A stretch of DNA of 30,017 nucleotides from a virus. The DNA lies in IMG/VR virus record IMGVR_UViG_3300012000_000090, positions 1 through 30,017 of that record. One strand, given 5' to 3'. Numbering within the stretch: position 1 is the first letter of the stretch; the number at the start of each line of letters is the position of its first letter. Below the pieces are notes generated by a model, which did no database searches, had not been told where the DNA came from, and worked only from the letters and a program-made list of their open reading frames with translations. Positions 17,878 through 25,668 of this stretch are shown here, piece by piece. Made by a program: the position numbers and the translations under genes.

Positions 17878-18396
17878 ATGAATCATGATCAACTGCAACT
17901 TGCTAGGGTAAATAAAGAGCCTATCTTTTTTGAAAATGCTTACCAAGATGTGGTTTCATGGCAGTTAGTATTAAAACATTTAGCAATTGCTGTACAAGAA
18001 CCTAATCAGGCAGTACGTGATAATATACATAGAACAATTGGTCAAGCACATTTTTGGCATCAGCAAACAATGACCATAGATAATGCAGAATTAGTTTATC
18101 CAAAACTTAATGAAATAATTCAAGAACTATCTAATATGCTGCAAACAACATTTAAGGCAGCATTTTGTGTTACTGCATTGGGAACTCGTGAACCAACTAT
18201 TGGCAAGCATGAGGATCAGTATGATGTATTTTATCTACAAGGTCCTGGATCAGTTGATTGGCATATAATGGTTGGTCATGAGACTAGAGTTTATACTTTA
18301 AATACTGGAGATATGATTTTTGTTCCCGCTGGATTAACGCATGAAATATATCCTAGAGAACCTAGGGCTGCTATTTCTATGATGTTTAATGTTTAA
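17878..18396 (+). CDS. Putative JmjC/cupin-type iron(II) oxygenase
   Basis: 172 residues. The C-terminal half matches the Cupin_4/JmjC core: KHEDQYDVFYLQGPGSVDWH with the metal-binding HxD (H111, D113), then LNTGDMIFVPAGLTHE with the distal His (H155). This is the 2-oxoglutarate-dependent hydroxylase arrangement that acts on protein side chains or tRNA. The protein is shorter than typical JmjC enzymes, and R163 is a candidate co-substrate ligand. Sitting between a collagen-like fibre gene and the glycosyltransferase genes, it may hydroxylate the fibre for later glycosylation. TATAAT (17866-17871) is 6 nt before the ATG. Confidence 0.66.
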   Translation: MNHDQLQLARVNKEPIFFENAYQDVVSWQLVLKHLAIAVQEPNQAVRDNIHRTIGQAHFWHQQTMTIDNAELVYPKLNEIIQELSNMLQTTFKAAFCVTALGTREPTIGKHEDQYDVFYLQGPGSVDWHIMVGHETRVYTLNTGDMIFVPAGLTHEIYPREPRAAISMMFNV

Positions 18397-18435
18397 TTGA
18401 CATTCACAATACTTTGTAGTAAACTTATAATATAA
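18397..18435 (+). promoter_or_regulatory. tRNA operon promoter
   Basis: TTGACA (18397-18402), 17 nt, TAAACT (18420-18425); the first tRNA starts at 18436, about 4 nt after the expected transcript start. A second -10-like TATAAT at 18426-18431 is out of register. Confidence 0.65.
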
Positions 18436-18509
18436 GCAACAGTAGCCAAGTTGGTCAAGGCCCTGAACTCATAATTCAGTTATCGTAGGTTCAAGTCCTA
18501 CCTGTTGTA
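18436..18509 (+). tRNA. tRNA with CAT anticodon (Met or Ile2)
   Basis: Acceptor GCAACAG/CTGTTGT with one G-U pair, anticodon arm CTGAA-CTCATAA-TTCAG, T arm GTAGG-TTCAAGT-CCTAC, discriminator A, no encoded CCA. CAT with this body could be elongator Met or a lysidine-modified Ile tRNA; sequence alone does not decide. Confidence 0.85.
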
Positions 18510-18510
18510 C

Positions 18511-18586
18511 TGGTCTGTAACTCAGTTGGTAGAGTGCCGAACTGTTAATTCGGATGTCGCAGGATCGTAGCCTGCCAGACCAGCCA
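18511..18586 (+). tRNA. tRNA-Asn (GTT), CCA encoded
   Basis: Acceptor TGGTCTG/CAGACCA, anticodon arm CCGAA-CTGTTAA-TTCGG, T arm GCAGG-ATCGTAG-CCTGC, discriminator G and CCA (18584-18586). The T loop starts A instead of the usual T, an oddity. Confidence 0.88.
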
Positions 18587-18587
18587 A

Positions 18588-18663
18588 GCGAAAGTAACTC
18601 AATTGGTAGAGTTTCTGCCTTCCAAGCAGAATGTTGCGAGTTCAAGTCTCGTCTTTCGCTCCA
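18588..18663 (+). tRNA. tRNA-Gly (TCC), CCA encoded
   Basis: Acceptor GCGAAAG/CTTTCGC, anticodon arm TCTGC-CTTCCAA-GCAGA, T arm GCGAG-TTCAAGT-CTCGT, discriminator T, CCA (18661-18663). Starts 1 nt after the Asn CCA. Confidence 0.88.
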
Positions 18664-18664
18664 A

Positions 18665-18737
18665 GCCTCTGTAGTTCAGTGGATAGAACAAAGGACTTCT
18701 AAGCCCTGTGTCGCAGGGTCAATTCCTGCCAGGGGCA
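18665..18737 (+). tRNA. tRNA-Arg (TCT) with weakened anticodon stem
   Basis: Acceptor GCCTCTG/CAGGGGC, D arm GTTC/GAAC, loop CTTCTAA with anticodon TCT, T stem GCAGG/CCTGC with loop GTCAATT, discriminator A. The anticodon stem AAGGA/GCCCT has only three pairs (A28-C42 and A31-G39 fail), so it may be a degenerating or specialised tRNA. AGA codons are frequent in this AT-rich phage, which would explain keeping it. CCA is not encoded. Confidence 0.75.
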
Positions 18738-18760
18738 CGTTAACATGCTATACTTTTAAC
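18726..18760 (+). promoter_or_regulatory. Leaderless promoter of the glycosyltransferase operon
   Basis: A weak -35 CTGCCA-like stretch lies in the end of the tRNA-Arg gene; 17 nt later TATACT (18749-18754, preceded by TGC), then exactly 6 nt to ATG 18761. Confidence 0.6.
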
Positions 18761-19714
18761 ATGGCAACAATAACTTTTCTTGGAAACTTTCAAGTATCAT
18801 ATAGTAGTGAAAATCATCATGCTAAAAGCCTAGAATCTTTAGGACACAAAGTAATTAAACTACAAGAAGCACAGGAAAGCACAGACACAATCCTTAGATT
18901 TGCAAAAGATAGCGATCTATTTGTTTGGGTACATACACATGGCTGGCAAACAACAGGCAATTTAAGCATGGATAGTGTTCTTGAGCAACTTAAAGAACTA
19001 AATATACCAACAATGACTTACCATCTTGACCTATGGTTTGGTCTAGATCGTCAAACAGATTTAGAAAAAGATAACTTTTATAAAACAATTGGTCATTTCT
19101 TTACAGTAGATAAATTAATGTCTGATTGGTTTAATGAAAATACAGAGGTGAAAGGACATTTCTTGCCAGCAGGGGTATTTGGTAAAGAGTGTTACTTACA
19201 TGATCATTACGATGGAGAATCATTTGACTATGATGTAATCTTTGTTGGTAGCAAGCGTTATCATCATGAATACCCATACCGTCCACAATTAATAGATTTT
19301 TTAAGAGCAACCTATGGTAGAAGGTTTCTTCATGTAGGTGGAGATGGTGACACTGGAACAGTGCGTGGTAATGATCTAAATAGAATTTATGCACGTAGCA
19401 AGATTGCTATTGGAGATAGCCTTAACATAGGATTTAATTATCCATATTATACAAGTGATAGATTGTTTGAGTCTACTGGTCGTGGTGGTTTTACTATTTA
19501 CCCTGACATTGAGGGGCTTCATGATTTGTTTACTGATGAAGAAGTTGTGTTCTACAAGCATGGGGATCTTACAGATCTAAAAAATAAAATTGACTATTAT
19601 TTACAACATGATGAAGAGAGAGAGTCTATTCGTCTTGCTGGACATGATAGAACAATAGATGAGCATACATACGTACACAGATGGGCAACGATATTAAAGG
19701 AGTTAAAGATATGA
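18761..19714 (+). CDS. CgeB-like GT-B glycosyltransferase
   Basis: 317 residues. MATITFLGNFQVSYSSENHH starts an N-terminal Rossmann domain with ESLGHKV; the C-terminal half has DVIFVGSKRYHHEYPYRPQL, LNRIYARSKIAIGDS and SDRLFESTGRGGFTIYPDI, the hallmarks of the CgeB/Glyco_trans_1_2 family (nucleotide-sugar-binding C-domain). It probably transfers a sugar to a virion or host-surface acceptor. The in-frame extension to 18554 runs through three tRNA genes and is rejected. First of five overlapping genes. Confidence 0.8.
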   Translation: MATITFLGNFQVSYSSENHHAKSLESLGHKVIKLQEAQESTDTILRFAKDSDLFVWVHTHGWQTTGNLSMDSVLEQLKELNIPTMTYHLDLWFGLDRQTDLEKDNFYKTIGHFFTVDKLMSDWFNENTEVKGHFLPAGVFGKECYLHDHYDGESFDYDVIFVGSKRYHHEYPYRPQLIDFLRATYGRRFLHVGGDGDTGTVRGNDLNRIYARSKIAIGDSLNIGFNYPYYTSDRLFESTGRGGFTIYPDIEGLHDLFTDEEVVFYKHGDLTDLKNKIDYYLQHDEERESIRLAGHDRTIDEHTYVHRWATILKELKI

Positions 19715-20424
19715 CTGAAATGATTAAGTCTCTTATCAATGGAGAATTTGAAATAGTATTGCCAGAACATCGTGCAGCAAGGCCTGATTGGTATCAAGAG
19801 CATGGATGGGAAAAGCCTAGGCTTAAGTCCATGCATGAAGGACTTGGCACAGGAGATGTTGTATATTATGTTGGAGCAGAAGAGGGAGAGTTCCCTGCTT
19901 TGTGCCAAATGTGGGGTACTGAAGTAGTTTTATTTGAACCTAATCCCAAAGTTTGGTCTCACTTTCCTTTGCTTTGGGAAGCAAACAATTTAGAAATGCC
20001 ATTAGCGTGTATTCCTGGATTTGCTTCTGATAAGATTAATGATCTTGCTCGTATTTACTATAACGAATTCCCACCAGAGGCTAATCAAACAATTGAGGCT
20101 GCTCATGGATTTAAAGAACTATACCTTGAAGGTGCTAACTATGGTCAGATTACTATAGATTCTTGTGTTTATGATCATGGTATTAAACCACCTACCGCAA
20201 TTTCATTAGACGTAGAGGGTAGTGAGTGGCGTGTATTGGGTGGTGCAGAAAAAGTAATGAGAGAATTTAAACCAAAGATCTGGCTATCTGGTCATCCAGA
20301 ATTTATGATACAGCAATGGAATGAATATCTATATGATCTTAGACAGTGGATTAAGGGTATTGGATATAAAGAAACTTACTTAGATTATCAGCATGAGGTT
20401 CATTTCCTTTATGAGCCAATTTAA
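19711..20424 (+). CDS. FkbM-family methyltransferase
   Basis: 237 residues. VYYVGAEEGEF (51-61) is the S-adenosylmethionine-binding motif, LFEPNP (74-79) the second acidic strand, and ISLDVEGSEWRVLGGAEKVM (164-183) the FkbM signature DxEGxExxVLxGA. Such enzymes O-methylate sugars, so it may cap a glycan made by its neighbours. ATGA overlap with the upstream gene and GGAG 8 nt before the start fix ATG 19711; the 19681 start is rejected. Confidence 0.82.
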   Translation: MTEMIKSLINGEFEIVLPEHRAARPDWYQEHGWEKPRLKSMHEGLGTGDVVYYVGAEEGEFPALCQMWGTEVVLFEPNPKVWSHFPLLWEANNLEMPLACIPGFASDKINDLARIYYNEFPPEANQTIEAAHGFKELYLEGANYGQITIDSCVYDHGIKPPTAISLDVEGSEWRVLGGAEKVMREFKPKIWLSGHPEFMIQQWNEYLYDLRQWIKGIGYKETYLDYQHEVHFLYEPI

Positions 20425-21265
20425 ACTATATCTTTATTCTGCCGAAGGTAAAGACTCTGCTGCAAATAAATGGGATTATGGTTTATTAAAAGAGTTTTGT
20501 GAAAAAAAGAATATTGAACAAGTCAATGTAACATCATTAGAATACTCTGATAAAGCCTTTGTAGCAATACCTGGACCATCCAATGCAGGACTGGAAGAAA
20601 AGATATCTCGTGAACTAAATAACATAAAAAAAGTAGTTCTTTTTATTCTTGGAGATGAAGCAGCATTATTTGATGCAGATAAGATTGTTCATCCTAACAT
20701 ATCAATATGGATTCAATATCCACACGACAAACATCAAAGATATAATAAATTTCCTCAAGGTGTTCCACAACATTTTAAACAATATGTATCAAATTATAAA
20801 ACAAAAGATATTGATCTTTATTTTAGTGGTCAAGTAAATCACAACAGAAGAAGGCAATTATCAAAAGTATTACCAAGTATACCTAATGCAACATATAAAT
20901 TTACTGAAGGATTTACACAAGGAGATACTCCAGACATTTATTATAATAATATGTCTAGGTCTAAGTTTGTCCCCTGCCCTTCTGGGATTGTGGTTCTTGA
21001 TTCTTTTAGATTCTATGAGGCTTTAGAGTTATTGTGCTATCCAATAGTTGATAGTACAACACCAAAAGAAGAAAAGTCAAACTACTTTGGACCATTATTT
21101 AATCAAACAATGCCGATAGTTGCTGTAGATTATTGGGAAGATTTGCCAAATTTAATGGTAAACTTATATAGCAACTATCCAGATAATATGCATCAAGCAG
21201 TTTCTTGGTGGATTAAGTTTAAAAGAGATTTGTTTAATAAAATAATGGAGGATATAAATGAATAA
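20411..21265 (+). CDS. Exostosin-like glycosyltransferase
   Basis: 284 residues. IDLYFSGQVNHNRRRQ and SKFVPCPSGIVVLDSFRFYE then ALELLCYPIV follow the exostosin/GT47 pattern (sugar-nucleotide-binding half with S-x-R-x-x-E-A-L and a following C-x-P-V/I). ATG 20411 overlaps the upstream gene by 14 nt. The acceptor is unknown. Confidence 0.72.
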   Translation: MSQFKLYLYSAEGKDSAANKWDYGLLKEFCEKKNIEQVNVTSLEYSDKAFVAIPGPSNAGLEEKISRELNNIKKVVLFILGDEAALFDADKIVHPNISIWIQYPHDKHQRYNKFPQGVPQHFKQYVSNYKTKDIDLYFSGQVNHNRRRQLSKVLPSIPNATYKFTEGFTQGDTPDIYYNNMSRSKFVPCPSGIVVLDSFRFYEALELLCYPIVDSTTPKEEKSNYFGPLFNQTMPIVAVDYWEDLPNLMVNLYSNYPDNMHQAVSWWIKFKRDLFNKIMEDINE

Positions 21266-22019
21266 AGATGATGTAACAATTGTTGTAGTAACCTCCGTAA
21301 TTCCAAGTCATCCTAGCACACACATTGTTGATGAAACTATTAAATCTATTAGACATCATTTCCCCACTAATGAAATCATTATTCAAATTGATGGACTTAG
21401 AGATGAAAGAATTAATAGAAAAGATGATTACGATGAATATAAAAATAGAATATTGTGGAAGGCATTGCACGAAGATACCAATATTATTCCTATAATTTTT
21501 GATCGTTTTTCTCATCAAACAACAATGATGTCTAAGACAATAAACATGATTAAGACACCTCTTATGCTATATGTTGAGGGGGATGCACCACTTGTAACAG
21601 ATGAGCCAATTGATTGGGATAAGTGTATTAATTTTATTGAAACTGGACAAGGAAAAACAATTAGGTTTCATTTTGAGTCATCAATTCCTGATCCACATAA
21701 ACACTTAATGTTTAAGTTAAATGGAGATTTTTTGGAAACGGCACAATGGAGTCAGCGTCCACACCTTACAACTGTTGACTACTATAGAGATATTGTTTTA
21801 CCTTTAATGCCAGATAAAGAATTTATTGAGGATACTTTTCATGGATTAGTTCAGGATCACATTCTTCCATATGATAAATATTCTAAGATGGGTTGGGAAG
21901 AACATAAATTACACATATACCATCCAGAGGGAAACATAAAAAGATCACTCCATTTAGATGGAAGAGCAGGGACAAAGAAATTTACAACTGATGATGAAAC
22001 ATGGGGTTACACAGAATGA
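21258..22019 (+). CDS. GT-A-type glycosyltransferase
   Basis: 253 residues. N-terminal VTIVVVTSVIPSHPSTHIVD with SIRHHFP and EIIIQIDG is a family-2-like start; MLYVEGDAPL supplies the acidic EGD metal site usual in place of DxD. It overlaps the preceding gene by 8 nt; GGAGG lies just upstream of ATG 21258. Probably extends the same glycan. Confidence 0.72.
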   Translation: MNKDDVTIVVVTSVIPSHPSTHIVDETIKSIRHHFPTNEIIIQIDGLRDERINRKDDYDEYKNRILWKALHEDTNIIPIIFDRFSHQTTMMSKTINMIKTPLMLYVEGDAPLVTDEPIDWDKCINFIETGQGKTIRFHFESSIPDPHKHLMFKLNGDFLETAQWSQRPHLTTVDYYRDIVLPLMPDKEFIEDTFHGLVQDHILPYDKYSKMGWEEHKLHIYHPEGNIKRSLHLDGRAGTKKFTTDDETWGYTE

Positions 22020-23050
22020 GACTAGGAATCATAGCACGATCAGATAATAGTGGATTGGGTAATCAAACAAGAGAACTTGTACATATGCTTAATCCAGAAA
22101 AGGTAATGCTAATTGATTTCTCAGAATTTAAAAAGAAAAAACAGCATCCAGAATGGTATAAAGGATATAAAATACAAGATCAGTATGGATATCCAGATAT
22201 AAACTCATGTAAAAGATTTCTTGAGGGTTTAGATGTTGTTTTAACATGTGAGACTTTTTATCATAAAGATTTTGTTGCACTTGCTGGAAGATATGGTGTT
22301 AAAACTGTTCAACAATATAACTATGAATTTTTTGAAAATATGCTATACCCTTATAACCCCGTTGCACAACATCTTTTGTCTCCAAGTCTTTGGGGATTTG
22401 ATGAAGTTGCTAGGGTGTTTGGACATCAAACTAAACTAACTCATCTTCCTCCACCAACAAATCCAAATAACTTTAAAAATGCTAGAAAAAATAATCTATC
22501 TAAAAAGCATAAAAGATTTTTGCATATTTTGGGTACAGCAGCAACTAAAGATAGAAATGGTACTCAAAGTGTAATAGAAATGTTAAAATATTCTAAGGCT
22601 GACTATGAGTTGGTAATAAGAACCCAAGAACCATTAGATATAGCCATACAAGATCCACGCATTACAATTGATTACAGGGACTTAGAGAAGCAAGAAGACC
22701 TATATGATGGGTTTGACGCTTTGATCCTTCCTAGACGCTATGGAGGCCTTTGTTTGCCTATGAATGAGGCTCTTATGAGTGCCCTTCCTGTATTTATGAC
22801 TGACATTTCTCCTAACAATGCAGTGCTTCCAGAAGAATGGGTTGTGCCTGCTAAAAAAATAGGTGAGTTTAATGCCAGAGTTGTTGTTGATGTTTATGAT
22901 GCTGATATTATTAAGTTGGCTGAATTAGTTGATAATTATGCTAATAGTGATGACCAAAAATCAATTAAAGAAGAAGCATTTAGATTAGGATTGTTTCACT
23001 TTGATCCTAAAAATCTTAAAGAGCATTACGACAATATCATACACAAATAA
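22016..23050 (+). CDS. GT4-type glycosyltransferase
   Basis: 344 residues. MRLGIIARSDNSGLGNQTRE is the N-terminal GLGNQT-type donor/acceptor loop; the C-terminal LILPRRYGGLCLPMNEALMS-ALPVFMTD motif is the GT4 E-x7-E sugar-nucleotide site. ATG 22016 overlaps the upstream TGA; the alternative at 22001 overlaps more. Last gene of the cluster, followed by a terminator. Confidence 0.8.
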   Translation: MRLGIIARSDNSGLGNQTRELVHMLNPEKVMLIDFSEFKKKKQHPEWYKGYKIQDQYGYPDINSCKRFLEGLDVVLTCETFYHKDFVALAGRYGVKTVQQYNYEFFENMLYPYNPVAQHLLSPSLWGFDEVARVFGHQTKLTHLPPPTNPNNFKNARKNNLSKKHKRFLHILGTAATKDRNGTQSVIEMLKYSKADYELVIRTQEPLDIAIQDPRITIDYRDLEKQEDLYDGFDALILPRRYGGLCLPMNEALMSALPVFMTDISPNNAVLPEEWVVPAKKIGEFNARVVVDVYDADIIKLAELVDNYANSDDQKSIKEEAFRLGLFHFDPKNLKEHYDNIIHK

Positions 23051-23054
23051 GAAA

Positions 23055-23077
23055 AGCCAGCCCGTTATGGACTGGCT
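23055..23077. terminator. Bidirectional terminator between convergent operons
   Basis: Stem AGCCAG/CTGGCT (23055-23060, 23072-23077) with A-rich flank on one side and TATCTTAT on the other, placed between the plus-strand glycosyltransferase operon and the minus-strand genes. Confidence 0.72.
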
Positions 23078-23095
23078 ATCTTATAAGTAATTAAA

Positions 23096-23362
23096 TTACT
23101 TCTTTGCTGCTGTCTTCTTTGCAGGAGCCTTTTTTGCTGGAGCACTCTTTACTGCTGCTTCAACTACTGATGCTTCTGGTAAACGACCAAATGCTGTATC
23201 GTTTGGATTAATTGCACGAAGTGCTACTGGAGCAAGTGCTGCAATTAGTGAGTATGCAAGTGTCTTAAGATCTGTTACACCTGACATGTATAGTGCAAGA
23301 CCTGCGCCAAGAACTGATCGTCCGTATGATGCTAGTAGTGCGTTTAGTTGTGTCTTATTCAT
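23096..23362 (-). CDS. Small membrane protein with Lys/Ala tail
   Basis: 88 residues: SYGRSVLGAGLALYMSG and a second hydrophobic stretch (TLAYSLIAALAPVALRA), then INPNDTAFGR, ending in an Ala/Lys/Pro-rich tail (KKAPAKKTAAKK). The SYGRS-V-GA-LALY-SG and NPND motifs recur in small phage membrane proteins of actinobacteria; some are taken as holin-like. ATG 23362 follows GGAGGAATA; the longer frame to 23581 is rejected. Confidence 0.72.
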   Translation of the reverse strand: MNKTQLNALLASYGRSVLGAGLALYMSGVTDLKTLAYSLIAALAPVALRAINPNDTAFGRLPEASVVEAAVKSAPAKKAPAKKTAAKK

Positions 23363-23370
23363 TATTCCTC

Positions 23371-23529
23371 CTAGGATATAACTCGTGTTAGTATTGTGAA
23401 GCCAATCCATAAACCAATAATTCCTGCGACTCCCGCAAAAACTGGTGGTGCTGGCACTGGCAATTTGAATGCAGCAAATACAATGCCACATCCAAAACCT
23501 GTTAGTGTTGATAGAATAATATCTTTCAT
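23371..23529 (-). CDS. XapX-family (DUF1427) membrane microprotein
   Basis: 52 residues: MKDIILSTLTGFGCGIVFAA, KLPVPAPPVFAGVAGIIGLW. FKLPVPAPPVxAGVxGI is the XapX-domain signature; the protein would span the membrane twice. Function in phages unknown. It begins GGAGAG-ATACAAC-ATG and its start overlaps the upstream stop. Confidence 0.78.
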   Translation of the reverse strand: MKDIILSTLTGFGCGIVFAAFKLPVPAPPVFAGVAGIIGLWIGFTILTRVIS

Positions 23530-23693
23530 GTTGTATATCTCTCCGATTGTAGTTGTTTAAAATGTGTCTCACATATATCAATTATGTTAGTATCTGTTGA
23601 CCAAAGTTTTAATGCTTCTTCATCACATTTATCAATAAGACAAACTAATTTAGCAGAATAAATTATGTCGTTTCGGTTTTTAAGTTTTAACAT
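23526..23693 (-). CDS. Small protein with possible Cys/His site
   Basis: 55 residues: C18-x4-C23 and C41-xx-H44, possible zinc binding, mostly helical. Start 23693 overlaps the upstream gene by 14 nt and its stop overlaps the XapX start (ATGA). Function unknown. Confidence 0.6.
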   Translation of the reverse strand: MLKLKNRNDIIYSAKLVCLIDKCDEEALKLWSTDTNIIDICETHFKQLQSERYTT

Positions 23694-24060
23694 CATTTTC
23701 CTTTGGCAATATTAAAATTAATTCTTTATAAGCAGAAGATATAGTCTTCATTGCTTCATAGTCTGGCCTTTGATTAGAAATAACATCTCCATAAGTATCA
23801 AAATATTGTACTAATGGATCAACTTGATTTTTAAAATTTGTTAATGCTTCTTGAACTTCTTCAATATATGTATAGGCCCATTCACGAGAATCAGAAACAA
23901 ACTTTAAAAAATCTTCTTTCACTGGATCTGAGTTAGCATCCATTTTTGCAGTCTGCAATGCATAAAGTTTAACCAGTTTATTTTTTTGATAGTTTAATCT
24001 CAACCCTATTACAAAAAACAACAATGCTAAAACTATAGCAATAATAAGTCCTGCTAACAT
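23680..24060 (-). CDS. Membrane-anchored coiled-coil protein
   Basis: 126 residues: one transmembrane segment (MLAGLIIAIVLALLFFVIGL), then a helical cytoplasmic or external domain with SDSREWAYTYIEEVQEALTN, a segment that recurs in small phage membrane proteins of unknown role. Promoter on minus: TTGACA (24112-24107), 17 nt, TACAAT (24089-24084), inside the end of the upstream gene; AGATAGGATAAAA precedes ATG 24060. Confidence 0.7.
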   Translation of the reverse strand: MLAGLIIAIVLALLFFVIGLRLNYQKNKLVKLYALQTAKMDANSDPVKEDFLKFVSDSREWAYTYIEEVQEALTNFKNQVDPLVQYFDTYGDVISNQRPDYEAMKTISSAYKELILILPKENDVKT

Positions 24061-24083
24061 TTTTATCCTATCTCTCTATATAT

Positions 24084-24112
24084 ATTGTACATGAAGATCA
24101 CTTACTTGTCAA
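24084..24112 (-). promoter_or_regulatory. Minus-strand promoter
   Basis: TTGACA, 17 nt, TACAAT on minus, giving a separate transcript for the three or four membrane-protein genes to 23096. Confidence 0.65.
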
Positions 24113-25015
24113 CCTTTTGTATACCTCTTGAAAATCATAACCTATAAAAGTTTCATAATCTTTAATAGTTCTAATTGATCCTACTCCCATTATTCCTTTT
24201 TCAATACCGCATAAAACTTTTCTTTGTTTTTCTTTTGATATTTCTTGAAGTTGATTCCAATTTTGTTCTCTAACTACGTCATCAGACCATACTTTGGGAT
24301 ATCCATTGCGTTTGTAAAAATGATAAACAATTGGTATTGATGGAGAATATATATCCCAACCCCTAGTCCATGCTCTAATAGCAAAACAAATTTCTTCTCC
24401 CATAAAACTTATCTCTTCATCATATGGAATTTCATTAACAAGATTTCCAGTAGAAAAAATATATCCACCAAGCACTGTGCTGGATAGTTCTGGTCTTTCA
24501 GAGTTTGGATTATCCATAGGAACTCTAACTGCAGACCACTGATCATCAACTCTAAGCCTTGCTATTTGTTTTGTTGGTTCAACTGGATGTTCTTCTGTTG
24601 ATACAGTGTGTATAAATACTTTATCATTATCCAAACTGTAAGGTCCAGGGTAACAAGAAAGAATAACTTTTTTATGACCTGCAATTTGTTGTGCAGTTTT
24701 TAATTGCTCTATAGATTTTGTATCCCAATCTTTTGAAAACTGAGTATGAGAATCAATTTGTAAAAAATAATCTTCTCCATTGTATAAAGACATTGCTTTG
24801 CTTCTAGCATAACCAACACCTTTTGCATTTCTTGGGTGCATTTTAATTACAGAATAATCTGGCAAAAAAGAATAATCAACTTCATTTCTTGCAGTATCTT
24901 GATTAACAATTCCAAAGAATAAGTTTGAAGGATTGCTTGCATTTTCAACAGCACTTTTTAGTGTAAGTTGAAGATGTGGATCACGATAACTAGCAATAGA
25001 AATAAATATTGACAT
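24098..25015 (-). CDS. GT60-type GlcNAc-transferase
   Basis: 305 residues. MSIFISIASYRDPHLQLT, GVGYARSKAM, YFLQIDSHTQF (the DxD-like DSH 88-90), FMGEEI (204-209) and SIPIVYHFYKR are the landmarks of the GlcNAc family (PF11397), whose founder attaches GlcNAc to hydroxyproline of Skp1. A GT-A fold using UDP-GlcNAc is expected. If the upstream oxygenase hydroxylates the fibre, this enzyme could use that hydroxyl, but this is inference. Overlaps the next gene by 1 nt. Confidence 0.78.
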   Translation of the reverse strand: MSIFISIASYRDPHLQLTLKSAVENASNPSNLFFGIVNQDTARNEVDYSFLPDYSVIKMHPRNAKGVGYARSKAMSLYNGEDYFLQIDSHTQFSKDWDTKSIEQLKTAQQIAGHKKVILSCYPGPYSLDNDKVFIHTVSTEEHPVEPTKQIARLRVDDQWSAVRVPMDNPNSERPELSSTVLGGYIFSTGNLVNEIPYDEEISFMGEEICFAIRAWTRGWDIYSPSIPIVYHFYKRNGYPKVWSDDVVREQNWNQLQEISKEKQRKVLCGIEKGIMGVGSIRTIKDYETFIGYDFQEVYKRLTSK

Positions 25016-25254
25016 TACTTTAATGGTTTTCTAACTACTTGAACAACTGCACCTGCTTCTTCAAGAGCCTTTTGAACTTTAATAATATATTCAAAGGCTT
25101 CTATTTTTTGATCATGACTTAAATAAAGAAATGCTTTTTCATCAATACGAACTGTAATAAAATAAGTATTGTCAATTAACTCTACGCCAAAACCTTTAGG
25201 TGCTGCTATATTGTGAAAAGCCCTACGCATTTCATCTGTATATCCAAGTGCCAT
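25015..25254 (-). CDS. Hypothetical 79-residue protein
   Basis: A helix-strand-strand-helix protein: YTDEMRRAFHNIAAPKGFGV, then YFITVRIDEKAFLYLS and a helix (EYIIKVQKALEEAGAVVQVV). This resembles small phage alpha/beta proteins with a KAxEEAGAVV end, unnamed here. TAATG coupling with the gene before it. Confidence 0.68.
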   Translation of the reverse strand: MALGYTDEMRRAFHNIAAPKGFGVELIDNTYFITVRIDEKAFLYLSHDQKIEAFEYIIKVQKALEEAGAVVQVVRKPLK

Positions 25255-25409
25255 TACTCTCCAATATATTCCATAAGATTAGTGCAAGGACAATACACAT
25301 CAATATCTGGATCAAAGAAAAAGGTCATTTCAAACGTCATTAATGAATTGCACTCAGTACATTTAAAAATGTATTTACCACCTACTGGTCCATTGTCAAT
25401 GATTTCCAT
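25254..25409 (-). CDS. Zinc-ribbon microprotein
   Basis: 51 residues: C17-xx-C20 and C40-x-C42 (YIFKCTECNSLM... VYCPCTNLM). ATG 25409 lies inside the end of the WhiB gene (28-nt overlap) and is preceded by GGGGAAACAC. Function unknown. Confidence 0.6.
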   Translation of the reverse strand: MEIIDNGPVGGKYIFKCTECNSLMTFEMTFFFDPDIDVYCPCTNLMEYIGE

Positions 25410-25666
25410 GTGTTTCCCCAATCTTGTTTAGATTTATGTTTATTAAACTCTCTAGATATTTTACCATTTTCTATAAAGATTCCTCCCCAAACTCCCCACT
25501 CTTTGTTGGAAATTCCTACAGCAAAACATGTTTTTATTACTGGGCATTGCTTGCATATGTTATCTATTGCTGGCCTTAAAGATTCTTCATCTTCATACTT
25601 TTCAAAAAATAGATTAGTATCCATATCTAAACATCGTGCATCGTCTTTCCATAAATGCTGTTTCAT
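25382..25666 (-). CDS. WhiB-family iron-sulfur transcription factor
   Basis: 94 residues with the four WhiB cysteines C12, C38-xx-C41-x5-C47 and the G(V/I)WGG turn (58-62), which define the actinobacteria-specific WhiB family. WhiB proteins bind a [4Fe-4S] cluster and the sigma-A region 4 and act at promoters. The basic tail (REFNKHKSKQDW) could contact DNA. It is the only recognisable transcription factor in the window and thus a candidate for the unusual promoters (inference). Confidence 0.9.
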   Translation of the reverse strand: MKQHLWKDDARCLDMDTNLFFEKYEDEESLRPAIDNICKQCPVIKTCFAVGISNKEWGVWGGIFIENGKISREFNKHKSKQDWGNTWKSLTMDQ

Positions 25667-25668
25667 GG

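Noticed and set aside
18554-18760. N-terminal extension of the CgeB-like glycosyltransferase
   Set aside because: The open frame runs through tRNA-Asn, tRNA-Gly and tRNA-Arg; the leaderless ATG at 18761 fits the family start and promoter.
20649-20837. Second frame inside the exostosin-like gene
   Set aside because: Low-complexity Ile/Leu/Met composition typical of an out-of-frame reading of AT-rich DNA.
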